DNA of 64,000 bases from UBA3824 sp017541145 (GTDB lineage Bacteria; Bacteroidota; Bacteroidia; Bacteroidales; UBA3824): assembly GCA_947168365.1 (NCBI GenBank), contig CAMVLO010000011.1, positions 16,279-80,278 of the forward strand, in the 5' to 3' direction. Below, in pieces: positions 16,654 to 26,059 of this stretch. Numbering within the stretch: the first letter of the stretch is position 1; each line of letters begins with the position of its first letter. The notes below the pieces were generated by a model that searched no databases, had not been told where the DNA came from, and saw nothing but the letters and a program-made list of their open reading frames with translations. Made by a program: the position numbers and the translations under genes.

Positions 16654-19548
16654 ATGACAAATAAATATCAACTTATAGAGAAAAGACACATCAAAGACGT
16701 GGACGGCGATGTGTATTATTTCCGGCATATCAAAACCGGAGCACGCATTGTAAAAGTTGCGTGCAAGGATACCAACAAAGCATTTTGTATCGCGTTCAAA
16801 ACCGAACCTGATGACGATTCCGGTATTCCTCATATCTTGGAACATTCTGTGCTTAACGGTTCTAAAAAATATCCGGTAAAAAGTCCGTTCGATCAGCTTA
16901 TAAAGGGTTCGCTCGCCACTTTTTTGAATGCTATGACCGGCAACGATGTTACGATGTATCCCGTTGCAAGTATCAGTACCAAAGATTATTTCAATCTTGT
17001 TGACATCTATCTTGACGCCGTTTTCAATCCGAGAATTTACGATGACAAACGAATTCTCAAACAGGAAGGTTGGCGCATGGTGCTCAACAATCCGGACGAC
17101 CAATTGAAATATACCGGCGTGGTTTACAACGAGATGAAAGGTTATTACTCAGACCCGATTCGCGTGCTTGATACTTTGATTTGTAAAAATTTGTTCCCTG
17201 ACAACGGCTACGGATGCTCTTCCGGCGGCGATCCTGAATTTATTCCGACTTTAACTCAGGAACATTTTACAAATTTCCATAAAAAATTCTATCATCCTGA
17301 AAATTCGTACATCTATTTCTACGGCGACGCAGATATAGAAACAGAACTTCAGAAACTTGACGAAGGTTATCTCTCTAAATATGAGAAGCTTGGCAACAAT
17401 TATGATATCAAGTTGCAAAAGCCTTTCGCCGAAATGAAATCTGTTTACCAAAATTATCCGGCTGACGAAAATTCAGATCCGAAAAATGATACTTACCTTG
17501 CATTAAGTTATGTTACAACACTTAATACAAATATCATTGAATGTTTGGCACTTGATGTAATAGGCGATGTACTTGTAAATCAGGAATCCGGCGCAATTCG
17601 TAAAGCGTTTATGGATGCAAAAATAGGTAGCGAAATCGAAGTATTTTTCGATCCGTACCAACAAGGCGTTTTCTCGTTTGTGGCTCATAATTGTAGTGAC
17701 CAAGATGCAGAAAAATTTAAGGCTCTTATTCAGAAAACTTTAACTGAAGTTTGTAAACAAGGCATTGATAAAGAGACACTTAAAGCTGTAATTAACCGTC
17801 GTGAATTTATAATCCGCGAAGGCAACGATGCTCAAGCCGGACTTAGAAAACTTTGGGAGATTCTTGGTGCTTGGATGTTTGGCGCCAATCCGCTCGATGT
17901 GATGGAAACCAACAAAAATTTCAGTGAATTTAAATCCGAAGTTGAAAACGGTTTGCTCGAAAAGTTGATTGAAAAATATCTCATCAACAACAATCACGCA
18001 CTTCTTACAACTTTTGCTCCAAAGCAAGGTCTTGAAACTGAGATAGAAGCAAAAACTCAAGCCAAACTCGATGCTTACAAGGCTTCACTTTCAAAGGAAG
18101 AAATCAACAATTTGATTGAAGAAAACCGAATTTTGGATGAGATTCAAAATACTCCGGAAACTCCTGAGCAACTGAAATGTATTCCGGTGCTTGAAAAATC
18201 TGATCTCAATCCCAAGGCCGAGGATTACAGAGCTGAACTCAGACATGTAGCTGACCGCGATGTGGTTGTATACGAAGGTTTTACAAATGAAATTACTTAT
18301 GCAAGTTTGTCATTTAATTTAAGAGTTTTACCTTTTGACTTGTTGCCTTATGCATCGTTGCTTTCTGAATTTTTACCATTGTTGTCAACCGAAAAATTCT
18401 CTTACGGTGAACTCGATAATTTTATCAAAACATATACAGGCGGCTGTACAACTTTATCAAATGTTTACACCAAAGTTGTTGACAATAAACGAATTGCTGT
18501 TCCAGAATTTGTCGTTAAAGGCAAAACGTTGAGAGAAAATCTTTCAAAGATGTTTGAGATTTTCGACCAGCTGATTAATCATCCGGTTCTCAACGACAAA
18601 GAACGCCTCAAAGAATTGGTTTCAAGACTTGCGGCTCAAAACGAATCGGATATTAATTCCAAAGCTTTTTCGTATACTCAAAGCAGAATTGAATCATATT
18701 TTGATGAAACTTCTCTTATCAACGAATATCTTGACGGAATTGATTTCTACTTCTTTATCAAGGAGTTAAACAAGAATTTCGACGAAAAAGCTGACGAAGT
18801 TATTGGTAAAATGCAGCAAGCATTAAAATTGCTTATCCGTCGTGACAATATTTTTTGTTCAGTAAGCTGTCAACCGGAAGATTATTCGATGTTTGCCGCT
18901 GAATGTGATAAGATTATCAAAACTCTCAACACTGAAAAATCTGAAATTTTGCATTGGGAAATCAAACCTGAAAACAAGCAGGAAGCATTTGCAACAATTT
19001 CCAAGGTTCAATATGTAATGAAAGCGTGGGATTTTATGAATCCGGATTTTCAGTGGAATGGTCAAACATGCGTTTTGTCAAAAATTTTGTCATCTGACTA
19101 TTTACAAACAAATGTTCGCGTAAGAGGCGGAGCATACGGCAGTTGGTCGCAATTCGGTACTGACGGTTTGGTAACTTTTGCATCTTACAGAGACCCGAAT
19201 TTGAAAGAAACGTTGGATGTTTACGACAATGTTGTTAACTATCTTGAAAATTTCAATGAGAACGACGAAACGATGTTGAAATATATCATCGGTACAATTT
19301 CACGCAAAGATCAGCCGTTGACTACAGCGCAAAAAGGTCGCGTGGCAATCAGTCGTTTCTTAATCGGTCGCAAATACGAAGATATTCAGCGCGAACGTGA
19401 AGAAATTCTCAACACAACTGCCGAAGATATTCGAAGTTTTGCGCAAAAACTCAAAGAATTCAAACAAAACGGATATATCTGCGTTTATGGCGGTGAAGAC
19501 AAAGTAAACGAGAATGCAGATTTGTTCAAAAAAATCATAAAACTTTAA
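16654..19548 (+). CDS. M16C zinc metalloprotease (presequence protease-like)
   Basis: This 964-aa peptidase of the PreP/Cym1 group degrades free peptides inside a clamshell chamber. The inverted zinc motif HxxEH is HILEH at about residues 60-64, followed by GSLATFLNAMTGNDVTMYPV, typical of PreP. The distal Glu ligand is expected near VVYNEMKGYYSDP. The second M16-like half and the C-terminal region (GGAYGSWSQFGTDGLVTFAS) are intact. The chosen ATG lies after the promoter box; an in-frame ATG at 16570 would lie upstream of it and adds a Phe-rich string. No signal peptide, so probably cytoplasmic. The lipoprotein gene follows by 4 bases. Confidence 0.93.
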   Translation: MTNKYQLIEKRHIKDVDGDVYYFRHIKTGARIVKVACKDTNKAFCIAFKTEPDDDSGIPHILEHSVLNGSKKYPVKSPFDQLIKGSLATFLNAMTGNDVTMYPVASISTKDYFNLVDIYLDAVFNPRIYDDKRILKQEGWRMVLNNPDDQLKYTGVVYNEMKGYYSDPIRVLDTLICKNLFPDNGYGCSSGGDPEFIPTLTQEHFTNFHKKFYHPENSYIYFYGDADIETELQKLDEGYLSKYEKLGNNYDIKLQKPFAEMKSVYQNYPADENSDPKNDTYLALSYVTTLNTNIIECLALDVIGDVLVNQESGAIRKAFMDAKIGSEIEVFFDPYQQGVFSFVAHNCSDQDAEKFKALIQKTLTEVCKQGIDKETLKAVINRREFIIREGNDAQAGLRKLWEILGAWMFGANPLDVMETNKNFSEFKSEVENGLLEKLIEKYLINNNHALLTTFAPKQGLETEIEAKTQAKLDAYKASLSKEEINNLIEENRILDEIQNTPETPEQLKCIPVLEKSDLNPKAEDYRAELRHVADRDVVVYEGFTNEITYASLSFNLRVLPFDLLPYASLLSEFLPLLSTEKFSYGELDNFIKTYTGGCTTLSNVYTKVVDNKRIAVPEFVVKGKTLRENLSKMFEIFDQLINHPVLNDKERLKELVSRLAAQNESDINSKAFSYTQSRIESYFDETSLINEYLDGIDFYFFIKELNKNFDEKADEVIGKMQQALKLLIRRDNIFCSVSCQPEDYSMFAAECDKIIKTLNTEKSEILHWEIKPENKQEAFATISKVQYVMKAWDFMNPDFQWNGQTCVLSKILSSDYLQTNVRVRGGAYGSWSQFGTDGLVTFASYRDPNLKETLDVYDNVVNYLENFNENDETMLKYIIGTISRKDQPLTTAQKGRVAISRFLIGRKYEDIQREREEILNTTAEDIRSFAQKLKEFKQNGYICVYGGEDKVNENADLFKKIIKL

Positions 19549-19552
19549 CAAT

Positions 19553-20029
19553 ATGAAAAAAATATTTCTATTTATACCGATGCTGATTGCCGTATTGATA
19601 TTTCAATCGTGCAAAGGCGATATGGGGCCGATGGGACCGATGGGACCGGCTGGCGAAGACGGTGTTGTTTTAATCCACAGATTCGATTTGGAAATTAACT
19701 CCAATGATTGGGAAAAAGTTGACAATCAATATTTTAGATATAGATTTGAACTTCCGGAACTAACTGAAACGATGTGTATTGACGGAGTAGTTTCTGCTTA
19801 TATCACTTGGGAAGACAACGGCGTTCAATATCAAAGTCAGCTACCTCAAACACGCTATTACTCAGAGGAAAAAAATAATGATGATGGTACTTCTGAAACT
19901 ATTTTTTACAGTACCACAATTGATTATGAATATGCACCGGGAGAGTTAACTGTTTTTTATACTAACAGCGACTTTTTCGTGAATGAACGTCCTCAAAGTC
20001 TCAAATTGCGTGTAATTGTTCATTATTAG
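19553..20029 (+). CDS. Lipoprotein with short collagen-like stretch
   Basis: This 158-aa protein has a lipoprotein signal ending FQSC (Cys at about 20), then immediately GDMGPMGPMGPAGEDG, five Gly-x-y triplets resembling a collagen tract. The remaining 120 residues are beta-rich, with acidic and aromatic residues and no family I recognise; similar lipoproteins with a short GxY tract just after the lipid anchor are frequent in Bacteroidota. It is 4 bases downstream of the M16C gene and ends in a terminator, so the two are probably cotranscribed. Function unknown. Confidence 0.75.
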   Translation: MKKIFLFIPMLIAVLIFQSCKGDMGPMGPMGPAGEDGVVLIHRFDLEINSNDWEKVDNQYFRYRFELPELTETMCIDGVVSAYITWEDNGVQYQSQLPQTRYYSEEKNNDDGTSETIFYSTTIDYEYAPGELTVFYTNSDFFVNERPQSLKLRVIVHY

Positions 20030-20055
20030 AATTTTCTAAACTCAATCAAATAAAA

Positions 20056-20087
20056 AGAAGACTGTCGGTTGGCAGTCTTTTTTTTAT
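20056..20087 (+). terminator. Terminator after collagen-like lipoprotein
   Basis: AGACTG pairs with CAGTCT over TCGGTTGG, followed by a run of T. Confidence 0.88.
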
Positions 20088-20198
20088 TTTAACTTTGGGA
20101 TTTTGAACATCAAATAACAATAAAAAAGTGAAAAAAAGGGAAGAAAAAAAATATCATGAATGTACAAAAGAAGTAGCAATTTTGTGAAATTTTTTCAT

Positions 20199-20206
20199 TA
20201 CTTTTG
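20199..20206 (+). promoter_or_regulatory. Candidate -7 box of first AAA-ATPase gene
   Basis: TACTTTTG matches TAnnTTTG; no clear TTTG at the right distance. The second gene has no matching box in its short gap, so the pair is probably one transcript. Confidence 0.35.
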
Positions 20207-20225
20207 CCCTAAAAGTTAAAACATT

Positions 20226-21788
20226 ATGAGCGAGTTTATTGATTACGGAAATATTGATTTTGAACGTACTGTTAAGAGCAATTTTATTGACAAGTCGGGA
20301 CTTATAGAGTTTTTGAATAGCGTTATTGATACACGTAATTCATTTATTTGCATTTCCCGTCCGCGTCGTTTTGGAAAATCCGTTGCGGCGCAGATGGCGT
20401 ATGCCTATTACGACCGCTCATGCAATTCCGAAAAACTTTTTGAAGGTCTTGACATCACAAAATCACCCGACTACAAAAAACATCTTAATAAATATCCGAC
20501 AATTTATATTGATTGGAACAAGTTTTCGACTTACGACCATAAAACCGTTGTAAAAGAAGCGCAAAAGCGTTTTGTTGCCGACCTGAAAAAGTCATATTCG
20601 TTTTTAGTTGAAACAGAATCGTTTGCTGATGCACTTACAGAAATCAACGAAAAGACCGGCGACCGTTTTATCTTGATTATTGACGAGTGGGATATGCTTG
20701 TCAGGGACGAGGACATAAAGACGCGGGATGAATATGTCAATTTTTTGCGTGCGATGTTCAAGTCAAATTCTGCAAACAAACTTTTCTTACTTGTTTATAT
20801 GACGGGAATCTTGCCGATTATAAAGTACGAAACACAATCGGCATTAAATAATTTTGACGAATGTAGCATAATAAATCCGGGTGCGACTGCTAAATATTAC
20901 GGTTTTACAAAAGATGAGGTCAAAAAACTATGCGAGGAAAACAACATGAACCTCGAACTAATGGAACATGCTTACGACGGTTACATCATCGGTGAAGAAA
21001 AGTCGATGTTCAATCCGAATTCCGTGATGAAAGCAATCCGTAACCGCAATTACAGCAGTTATTGGGAAAAGTCTGCATCTTACACATACATCGAAACTTA
21101 TATCCATATCAACGATGAAACTGTCCGCCCGAAAATTGAAGAAATGCTCAACGGCGGTGCGGTGGCTGTGGAGGTTACAAGTTTTAGAAACGATATGAGA
21201 CATATCGAAAATGCCGACGATGTTTTTACGCTTTTGGTTCATCTCGGATATCTATCATACGATCCTGAAACTTATCGCGTTATGATTCCTAATACAGAAG
21301 TTTCTGGTGAGTTTAGAAATACTATTGCAAAGGCGGGTTGGGATTGGCTATCAAAGGCGTTGGCAAATTCTCTGACTTTGTTGGATAAGACACTTAAACT
21401 TGATACAGAATATATTGCAAACGCTTTTGATAATTACCGCCCTAATGCGTCCTCTGTTCAGAGAATCAACAACGAAGCGGCAATGGCGTGTGCTATCCGT
21501 ATGGCTTATTTTGCAGCAGAAAAGGACTACAAAATTTTTCACGAACTTCCTACGGGCAAAGGTTTTGCGGATATGGTTTTTGTACCGTTGCCAAAGTCGT
21601 CGCGCCCGGCAATCGTTGTGGAGCTCAAATACGACAAAACCGCCGACGGAGCAATCGCTCAAATCAAACGCAAAAACTATCCGGCAAGTCTTAAAGGCTT
21701 TTCAAAGAAGATAATTCTTTTGGGTGTTAATTACAACAAAGCGGAATCCAAGCATGAAGTAGAATTGGAAGTGATTGAAGGTGAATAA
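20226..21788 (+). CDS. AAA-ATPase/PD-(D/E)XK nuclease-like protein, copy 1
   Basis: This 520-aa protein is of the AAA-ATPase-like plus PDDEXK_9 type, greatly expanded in Bacteroidota. The P-loop is SRPRRFGKS (about 44-52), and Walker B is FILIIDEWD with D153 and E154. A helical middle follows, then a C-terminal PD-(D/E)XK core with D449 (GFADMVF) and E466-x-K468 (VVELK). No membrane segments. The role is unknown; mobile-element and defence roles have been suggested for relatives. Copy 2 follows after 34 bases and is identical from about residue 61 to 484, differing mainly at residues 14-56. The intergenic segment AAAGTTAAAACATTATGAGC is also shared. Confidence 0.88.
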   Translation: MSEFIDYGNIDFERTVKSNFIDKSGLIEFLNSVIDTRNSFICISRPRRFGKSVAAQMAYAYYDRSCNSEKLFEGLDITKSPDYKKHLNKYPTIYIDWNKFSTYDHKTVVKEAQKRFVADLKKSYSFLVETESFADALTEINEKTGDRFILIIDEWDMLVRDEDIKTRDEYVNFLRAMFKSNSANKLFLLVYMTGILPIIKYETQSALNNFDECSIINPGATAKYYGFTKDEVKKLCEENNMNLELMEHAYDGYIIGEEKSMFNPNSVMKAIRNRNYSSYWEKSASYTYIETYIHINDETVRPKIEEMLNGGAVAVEVTSFRNDMRHIENADDVFTLLVHLGYLSYDPETYRVMIPNTEVSGEFRNTIAKAGWDWLSKALANSLTLLDKTLKLDTEYIANAFDNYRPNASSVQRINNEAAMACAIRMAYFAAEKDYKIFHELPTGKGFADMVFVPLPKSSRPAIVVELKYDKTADGAIAQIKRKNYPASLKGFSKKIILLGVNYNKAESKHEVELEVIEGE

Positions 21789-21822
21789 AATGGAAAATGT
21801 TAAATCAAAAAGTTAAAACATT

Positions 21823-23382
21823 ATGAGCGAGTTTATTGATTACGGAAATATTGATTTTGAAACCATAAAAAACAGTAACTTTATTGACAAGTCGGGATTG
21901 TTGAATGTCTTGAACAATAATATCGGTACTGAAAATAAGTTTCTGTGCATTTCCCGTCCGCGGCGTTTCGGAAAATCCGTTGCGGCAAAGATGGCGTATG
22001 CTTATTACGACCGCTCATGCAATTCCGAAAAACTTTTTGAAGGTCTTGACATCACAAAATCACCCGACTACAAAAAACATCTTAATAAATATCCGACAAT
22101 TTATATTGATTGGAACAAGTTTTCGACTTACGACCATAAAACCGTTGTAAAAGAAGCGCAAAAGCGTTTTGTTGCCGACCTGAAAAAGTCATATTCGTTT
22201 TTAGTTGAAACAGAATCGTTTGCTGATGCACTTACAGAAATCAACGAAAAGACCGGCGACCGTTTTATCTTGATTATTGACGAGTGGGATATGCTTGTCA
22301 GGGACGAGGACATAAAGACGCGGGATGAATATGTCAATTTTTTGCGTGCGATGTTCAAGTCAAATTCTGCAAACAAACTTTTCTTACTTGTTTATATGAC
22401 GGGAATCTTGCCGATTATAAAGTACGAAACACAATCGGCATTAAATAATTTTGACGAATGTAGCATAATAAATCCGGGTGCGACTGCTAAATATTACGGT
22501 TTTACAAAAGATGAGGTCAAAAAACTATGCGAGGAAAACAACATGAACCTCGAACTAATGGAACATGCTTACGACGGTTACATCATCGGTGAAGAAAAGT
22601 CGATGTTCAATCCGAATTCCGTGATGAAAGCAATCCGTAACCGCAATTACAGCAGTTATTGGGAAAAGTCTGCATCTTACACATACATCGAAACTTATAT
22701 CCATATCAACGATGAAACTGTCCGCCCGAAAATTGAAGAAATGCTCAACGGCGGTGCGGTGGCTGTGGAGGTTACAAGTTTTAGAAACGATATGAGACAT
22801 ATCGAAAATGCCGACGATGTTTTTACGCTTTTGGTTCATCTCGGATATCTATCATACGATCCTGAAACTTATCGCGTTATGATTCCTAATACAGAAGTTT
22901 CTGGTGAGTTTAGAAATACTATTGCAAAGGCGGGTTGGGATTGGCTATCAAAGGCGTTGGCAAATTCTCTGACTTTGTTGGATAAGACACTTAAACTTGA
23001 TACAGAATATATTGCAAACGCTTTTGATAATTACCGCCCTAATGCGTCCTCTGTTCAGAGAATCAACAACGAAGCGGCAATGGCGTGTGCTATCCGTATG
23101 GCTTATTTTGCAGCAGAAAAGGACTACAAAATTTTTCACGAACTTCCTACGGGCAAAGGTTTTGCGGATATGGTTTTTGTACCGTTGCCAAAGTCGTCGC
23201 GCCCGGCAATCGTTGTGGAGCTCAAATACGACAAAACCGCCGACGGAGCAATCGCTCAAATCAAACGCAAAAACTATCCTGCAAGTCTTAAAGGTTTTTC
23301 AAAGAAGATAATTCTTTTGGGTGTTAATTACAACAAGGCTGAATCCAAACACGAAGTAGAGTTGGAAGTGATTGAAGGATAA
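21823..23382 (+). CDS. AAA-ATPase/PD-(D/E)XK nuclease-like protein, copy 2
   Basis: This 519-aa tandem paralogue of the preceding gene has a repeat period of 1,597 bases. The P-loop (SRPRRFGKS), Walker B and nuclease core (D and E-x-K) are conserved. It differs in residues 14-56 (TIKNSNFIDKSGLLNVLNNN against RTVKSNFIDKSGLIEFLNSV), has scattered silent changes in the last 30 codons, and lacks the final Glu. From about 22005 to 23277 I find the DNA identical to copy 1. This pattern suggests old duplicates homogenised by gene conversion, with the N-terminal module left different. Likely cotranscribed with copy 1. Confidence 0.88.
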   Translation: MSEFIDYGNIDFETIKNSNFIDKSGLLNVLNNNIGTENKFLCISRPRRFGKSVAAKMAYAYYDRSCNSEKLFEGLDITKSPDYKKHLNKYPTIYIDWNKFSTYDHKTVVKEAQKRFVADLKKSYSFLVETESFADALTEINEKTGDRFILIIDEWDMLVRDEDIKTRDEYVNFLRAMFKSNSANKLFLLVYMTGILPIIKYETQSALNNFDECSIINPGATAKYYGFTKDEVKKLCEENNMNLELMEHAYDGYIIGEEKSMFNPNSVMKAIRNRNYSSYWEKSASYTYIETYIHINDETVRPKIEEMLNGGAVAVEVTSFRNDMRHIENADDVFTLLVHLGYLSYDPETYRVMIPNTEVSGEFRNTIAKAGWDWLSKALANSLTLLDKTLKLDTEYIANAFDNYRPNASSVQRINNEAAMACAIRMAYFAAEKDYKIFHELPTGKGFADMVFVPLPKSSRPAIVVELKYDKTADGAIAQIKRKNYPASLKGFSKKIILLGVNYNKAESKHEVELEVIEG

Positions 23383-23475
23383 GATTTTAGTAATATAGAA
23401 CTTGCAAAAATTAAGTCGCGTGCAAAACACGGGAATTTCATTCATTAATATCCGGTGGATTGACTAAAAAACACA

Positions 23476-23520
23476 GAAAGCACGAAATTTTTCTGAGAAC
23501 TCCGTGCTTTCCTTGGTAAA
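23476..23520. terminator. Hairpin between convergent genes
   Basis: GAAAGCACG (23476-23484) pairs with CGTGCTTTC (23503-23511). It resembles the CACGGAAAGCACGG-type dispersed repeat seen at 60.4 kb and may serve as terminator for the AAA pair and, from the other side, yfcE. Confidence 0.45.
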
Positions 23521-23547
23521 AATATGAAAATGCGAAACTTGAATAAA

Positions 23548-24120
23548 TTATAATTCAGATAATTTATTTCCTTTGATATCGTAAAGTGCAACGTGAGAAT
23601 CTTCGTAAACCGCAAATCCCATCGGCGAACCGCCTTTTGGTAATATTATCGAACCGGGATTACAAATTATCTTACCGTTGTTGTCTTTTTTCAGAACTTG
23701 AACGTGTGTATGTCCGTACAAAAAGATGTTGTAACCTTGTTTGCTTGCCGGTTTTGAACCCGAAACTTCAGGATTTCCCTGTTCGTTGAGCGGTGAATAA
23801 ACATGTCCGTGTGTTGCAAAAATTACAGTTTGATTATCATTAATCAAATTATAATCCGACATCAATGGAAAATTCAAAACCATTTCACAAACCTCACAAT
23901 CACAATTTCCACGACAAGCTATTATCTTGTCTGACAACGGATTAAGAATATCATACAATCTTTTGTTGTCATAACCTTCCGGAATTGGATTTCTCGGTCC
24001 GTGATACAAGATGTCACCTAAACAAATAATTTTGTCACAGCCAAGTTTTGCGTATTGTTCCAAAGCACGTTCACAAGCCGTAGCACTGCCGTGAATATCC
24101 GAAAATATAAAATATTTCAT
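23548..24120 (-). CDS. yfcE: YfcE-type metallophosphodiesterase
   Basis: This 190-aa calcineurin-like phosphoesterase of the YfcE/MJ0936 family hydrolyses phosphodiesters with two metal ions. All five metal-binding blocks are visible: FSDIHGS (D8, H10), CLGDILYHGPRN (Asp and the His-Gly-Pro-Arg signature of YfcE), CRGNCDCE (Asn), ATHGHVY and LYGHTHV. Natural substrate unknown. Its ATG overlaps the stop of the upstream chagasin-like gene (TAATG), so translation is probably coupled. The gene symbol is by family resemblance. Confidence 0.92.
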   Translation of the reverse strand: MKYFIFSDIHGSATACERALEQYAKLGCDKIICLGDILYHGPRNPIPEGYDNKRLYDILNPLSDKIIACRGNCDCEVCEMVLNFPLMSDYNLINDNQTVIFATHGHVYSPLNEQGNPEVSGSKPASKQGYNIFLYGHTHVQVLKKDNNGKIICNPGSIILPKGGSPMGFAVYEDSHVALYDIKGNKLSEL

Positions 24121-24554
24121 TATTTCTCGTTGATTTTTACCTCAGCAGCAGTTACTTGCAATTCTGCGTCTACCATTATCATCATGATTCTTGAACCGAA
24201 ATCCTGACCTTTTTTCCAATGTTGACCGTAATTGAAAATAACGTATGTTGTACCTTGTTTGATGCCTTCAAATACGAAAGTATGTTTTCCGCCAACACCA
24301 ACAATTCCTTGTTCTGCTTGGGTTGAAACGTATTCGTCAGATACATACTTTACGGTTTTTGTGTCTTTGATTTTGTAATTCCATGTACATCCTGTTGTTG
24401 CATTACCTTCCAAAACGGCTGTTACTGTACTGCCTTTACAACTGAATGTCAACGGATTACCGCCATCCGGTGTTGTGGCTGCCTTTTTCGGCATTGCGCA
24501 TGAACTCATCATAATAATCAAAATTGAGAAAATTGATAAAACTAACTGTTTCAT
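24120..24554 (-). CDS. Chagasin-family (I42) protease inhibitor lipoprotein
   Basis: This 144-aa protein has a lipoprotein signal ending MSSC (Cys19). After a short linker comes an Ig-like domain with the chagasin L2 loop NATTGCTW (51-58, consensus NPTTGxxW), the L4 loop GVGGKHTFVF and the L6-type end YGQHWKKG. These three loops fill the active site of papain-like cysteine proteases in the family. A Cys replaces the usual aromatic residue after TTG. It is anchored in the envelope, so it may protect against own or foreign cysteine proteases. It overlaps yfcE by TAATG and follows the TlpA-like gene by 31 bases. Confidence 0.82.
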   Translation of the reverse strand: MKQLVLSIFSILIIMMSSCAMPKKAATTPDGGNPLTFSCKGSTVTAVLEGNATTGCTWNYKIKDTKTVKYVSDEYVSTQAEQGIVGVGGKHTFVFEGIKQGTTYVIFNYGQHWKKGQDFGSRIMMIMVDAELQVTAAEVKINEK

Positions 24555-24585
24555 AATTTGATATGTTTAAATTAAATTAAGTTTT

Positions 24586-25695
24586 TTAGTTCAAAATCGA
24601 GGAAACTTTTTTATGAAGTTCTGCTCCTCTGAGGTTTTTGGCAATAATTTTACCTGAATTATCAATCAGAAATGTTGCAGGAATGCTTGAGATATTGTAA
24701 ATCTTTCCGCCAGCTGACTGCCATCCTTTTAAATCAGACACATGAATCCAATTCATTCCATAATTACGAACGATATTTTGCCATGCAATTTGATTTTCAT
24801 CGAGCGAAACTGCGTAAATTTCAAAACCTTTCGCATGAAATTCTTGATACACTTTTTTTACATTCGGCATTTCCATCAAACAAGGTTTACACCAAGAAGC
24901 CCAAAAGTCAAGAAGAACAAGTTTGTTGGATTTTACAACATCAGAAAGTTTTTGCATATTTCCGTTGATATCTACGAGCGAAATATCTCTAAAAGTAGCA
25001 CCGACTGCTGTAGCGGCTTCGGCTTGATGCATTTCCAAAACACGTTGATAATAAGGATCTTCAGGCATTTTCTTTGACATCGCATCCATAATTGCGGTAA
25101 CCTGATCTTTCGGAAGGTCGGTATAATACAATCCGAACAAAAATCCGCTAAGCCCCGATGGGATGTTGTCCAAAATAAATTGTGCGTGATATTTTGAAAT
25201 ACCTTTAGAAATAGAATCAATAGAACTTTTTGCGGCAAGTCTTATGCCCAAAGTTTTGGTAGAATCGCCAATGATACCCCAAAACGGTTCCATCTTTGCG
25301 GCTTCACTATCGTCGTGATCAGTAAGTTGTCGCCACAAATTGGTTGCAGAAGAGCCGGATACTTGTCCGACATTTGATTGTTTGATAAGTTTTACTCCGA
25401 TATTGGTGCCAACTTCTGCTATAAAATCTGTAGCAGCAACCGGCATTCCTTTTTCTACAGCAATAAGAGTTCTTAGCGTAGTAGCTTCAATCTCAGGAGT
25501 AAAAGTAAATTTGTCATTGGAAATCACAGCGGTATCAAGCGTAATAATCCCGCGGGAACTTACGTAACCAAGAAATACGGTGTCTCCGTTTTTCAATCCA
25601 TCACATGTACCGTTGATTGTAAATTGTGTTTTGTTTTGTGCAAATATTGAGAAATTTGCTAAAAATAGTCCGATTAAAATTAGAAATTTTTTCAT
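24586..25695 (-). CDS. TlpA-like thiol-disulfide oxidoreductase with DUF4369-type N-terminus
   Basis: This 369-aa secreted protein has a signal peptide (MKKFLILIGLFLANFSIFAQ). Residues of about 22-120 form a beta-rich domain typical of DUF4369 (FTINGTCDGLKNGDTVFLGY). A helical linker follows, and the C-terminal thioredoxin fold has its CxxC at Cys269-Cys272 in SWCKPC, with the cis-Pro region SIPATFLID. Such proteins reduce or resolve disulfides in the Bacteroidota periplasm. The ATG at 25695 is chosen because the signal peptide starts there; the in-frame upstream ATG at 25746 overlaps the neighbouring gene. Confidence 0.9.
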   Translation of the reverse strand: MKKFLILIGLFLANFSIFAQNKTQFTINGTCDGLKNGDTVFLGYVSSRGIITLDTAVISNDKFTFTPEIEATTLRTLIAVEKGMPVAATDFIAEVGTNIGVKLIKQSNVGQVSGSSATNLWRQLTDHDDSEAAKMEPFWGIIGDSTKTLGIRLAAKSSIDSISKGISKYHAQFILDNIPSGLSGFLFGLYYTDLPKDQVTAIMDAMSKKMPEDPYYQRVLEMHQAEAATAVGATFRDISLVDINGNMQKLSDVVKSNKLVLLDFWASWCKPCLMEMPNVKKVYQEFHAKGFEIYAVSLDENQIAWQNIVRNYGMNWIHVSDLKGWQSAGGKIYNISSIPATFLIDNSGKIIAKNLRGAELHKKVSSILN

Positions 25696-25712
25696 ATAAA
25701 TTTTGTATACTG

Positions 25713-26000
25713 TTAAATTGATTGCAAGTAATAATTTACATACCACAATTTAAACATCTCAATCGTATGGGAATTGTAGCCATTGCTTGAAAGATACCTG
25801 TCTAACAACATGGCTTTCAGTGACATCGGAACTCCGTCAGAACTGTTAAAATCTGAAAGTCCGCAATCATTGTATTCAGAAACTGAAAATTCACCGTTCA
25901 ATGAAACCCATTTTCTTTCGTAAAAATAAGCAACTGCATTACGCTCGTATCCACCCTTTGAGCCGTAATATTTGCAATATTGTGTCAATTTTGTTTTCAT
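25713..26000 (-). CDS. Hypothetical protein
   Basis: This 95-aa protein is unrecognised. It is rich in Tyr, Asn and Ser (KYYGSKGGYERNAVAYFYER) and has no signal peptide or membrane segment. It ends 17 bases before the TlpA-like start on the same strand, so it may lead that operon. No promoter box was found in the 59 bases upstream; it may be read through from the 26060 gene. Confidence 0.55.
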   Translation of the reverse strand: MKTKLTQYCKYYGSKGGYERNAVAYFYERKWVSLNGEFSVSEYNDCGLSDFNSSDGVPMSLKAMLLDRYLSSNGYNSHTIEMFKLWYVNYYLQSI

Positions 26001-26059
26001 AATTCAGCTTTATAATCAGTTTCTTATACGAAAAAGATGTAAAATTTGTTTCAGTGGCA

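Noticed and set aside
22005..23277. AAA copy 2 as an assembly duplication artefact
   Set aside because: The 5' ends and last codons differ between copies by many substitutions, so two real copies are more likely, though read data would settle it.
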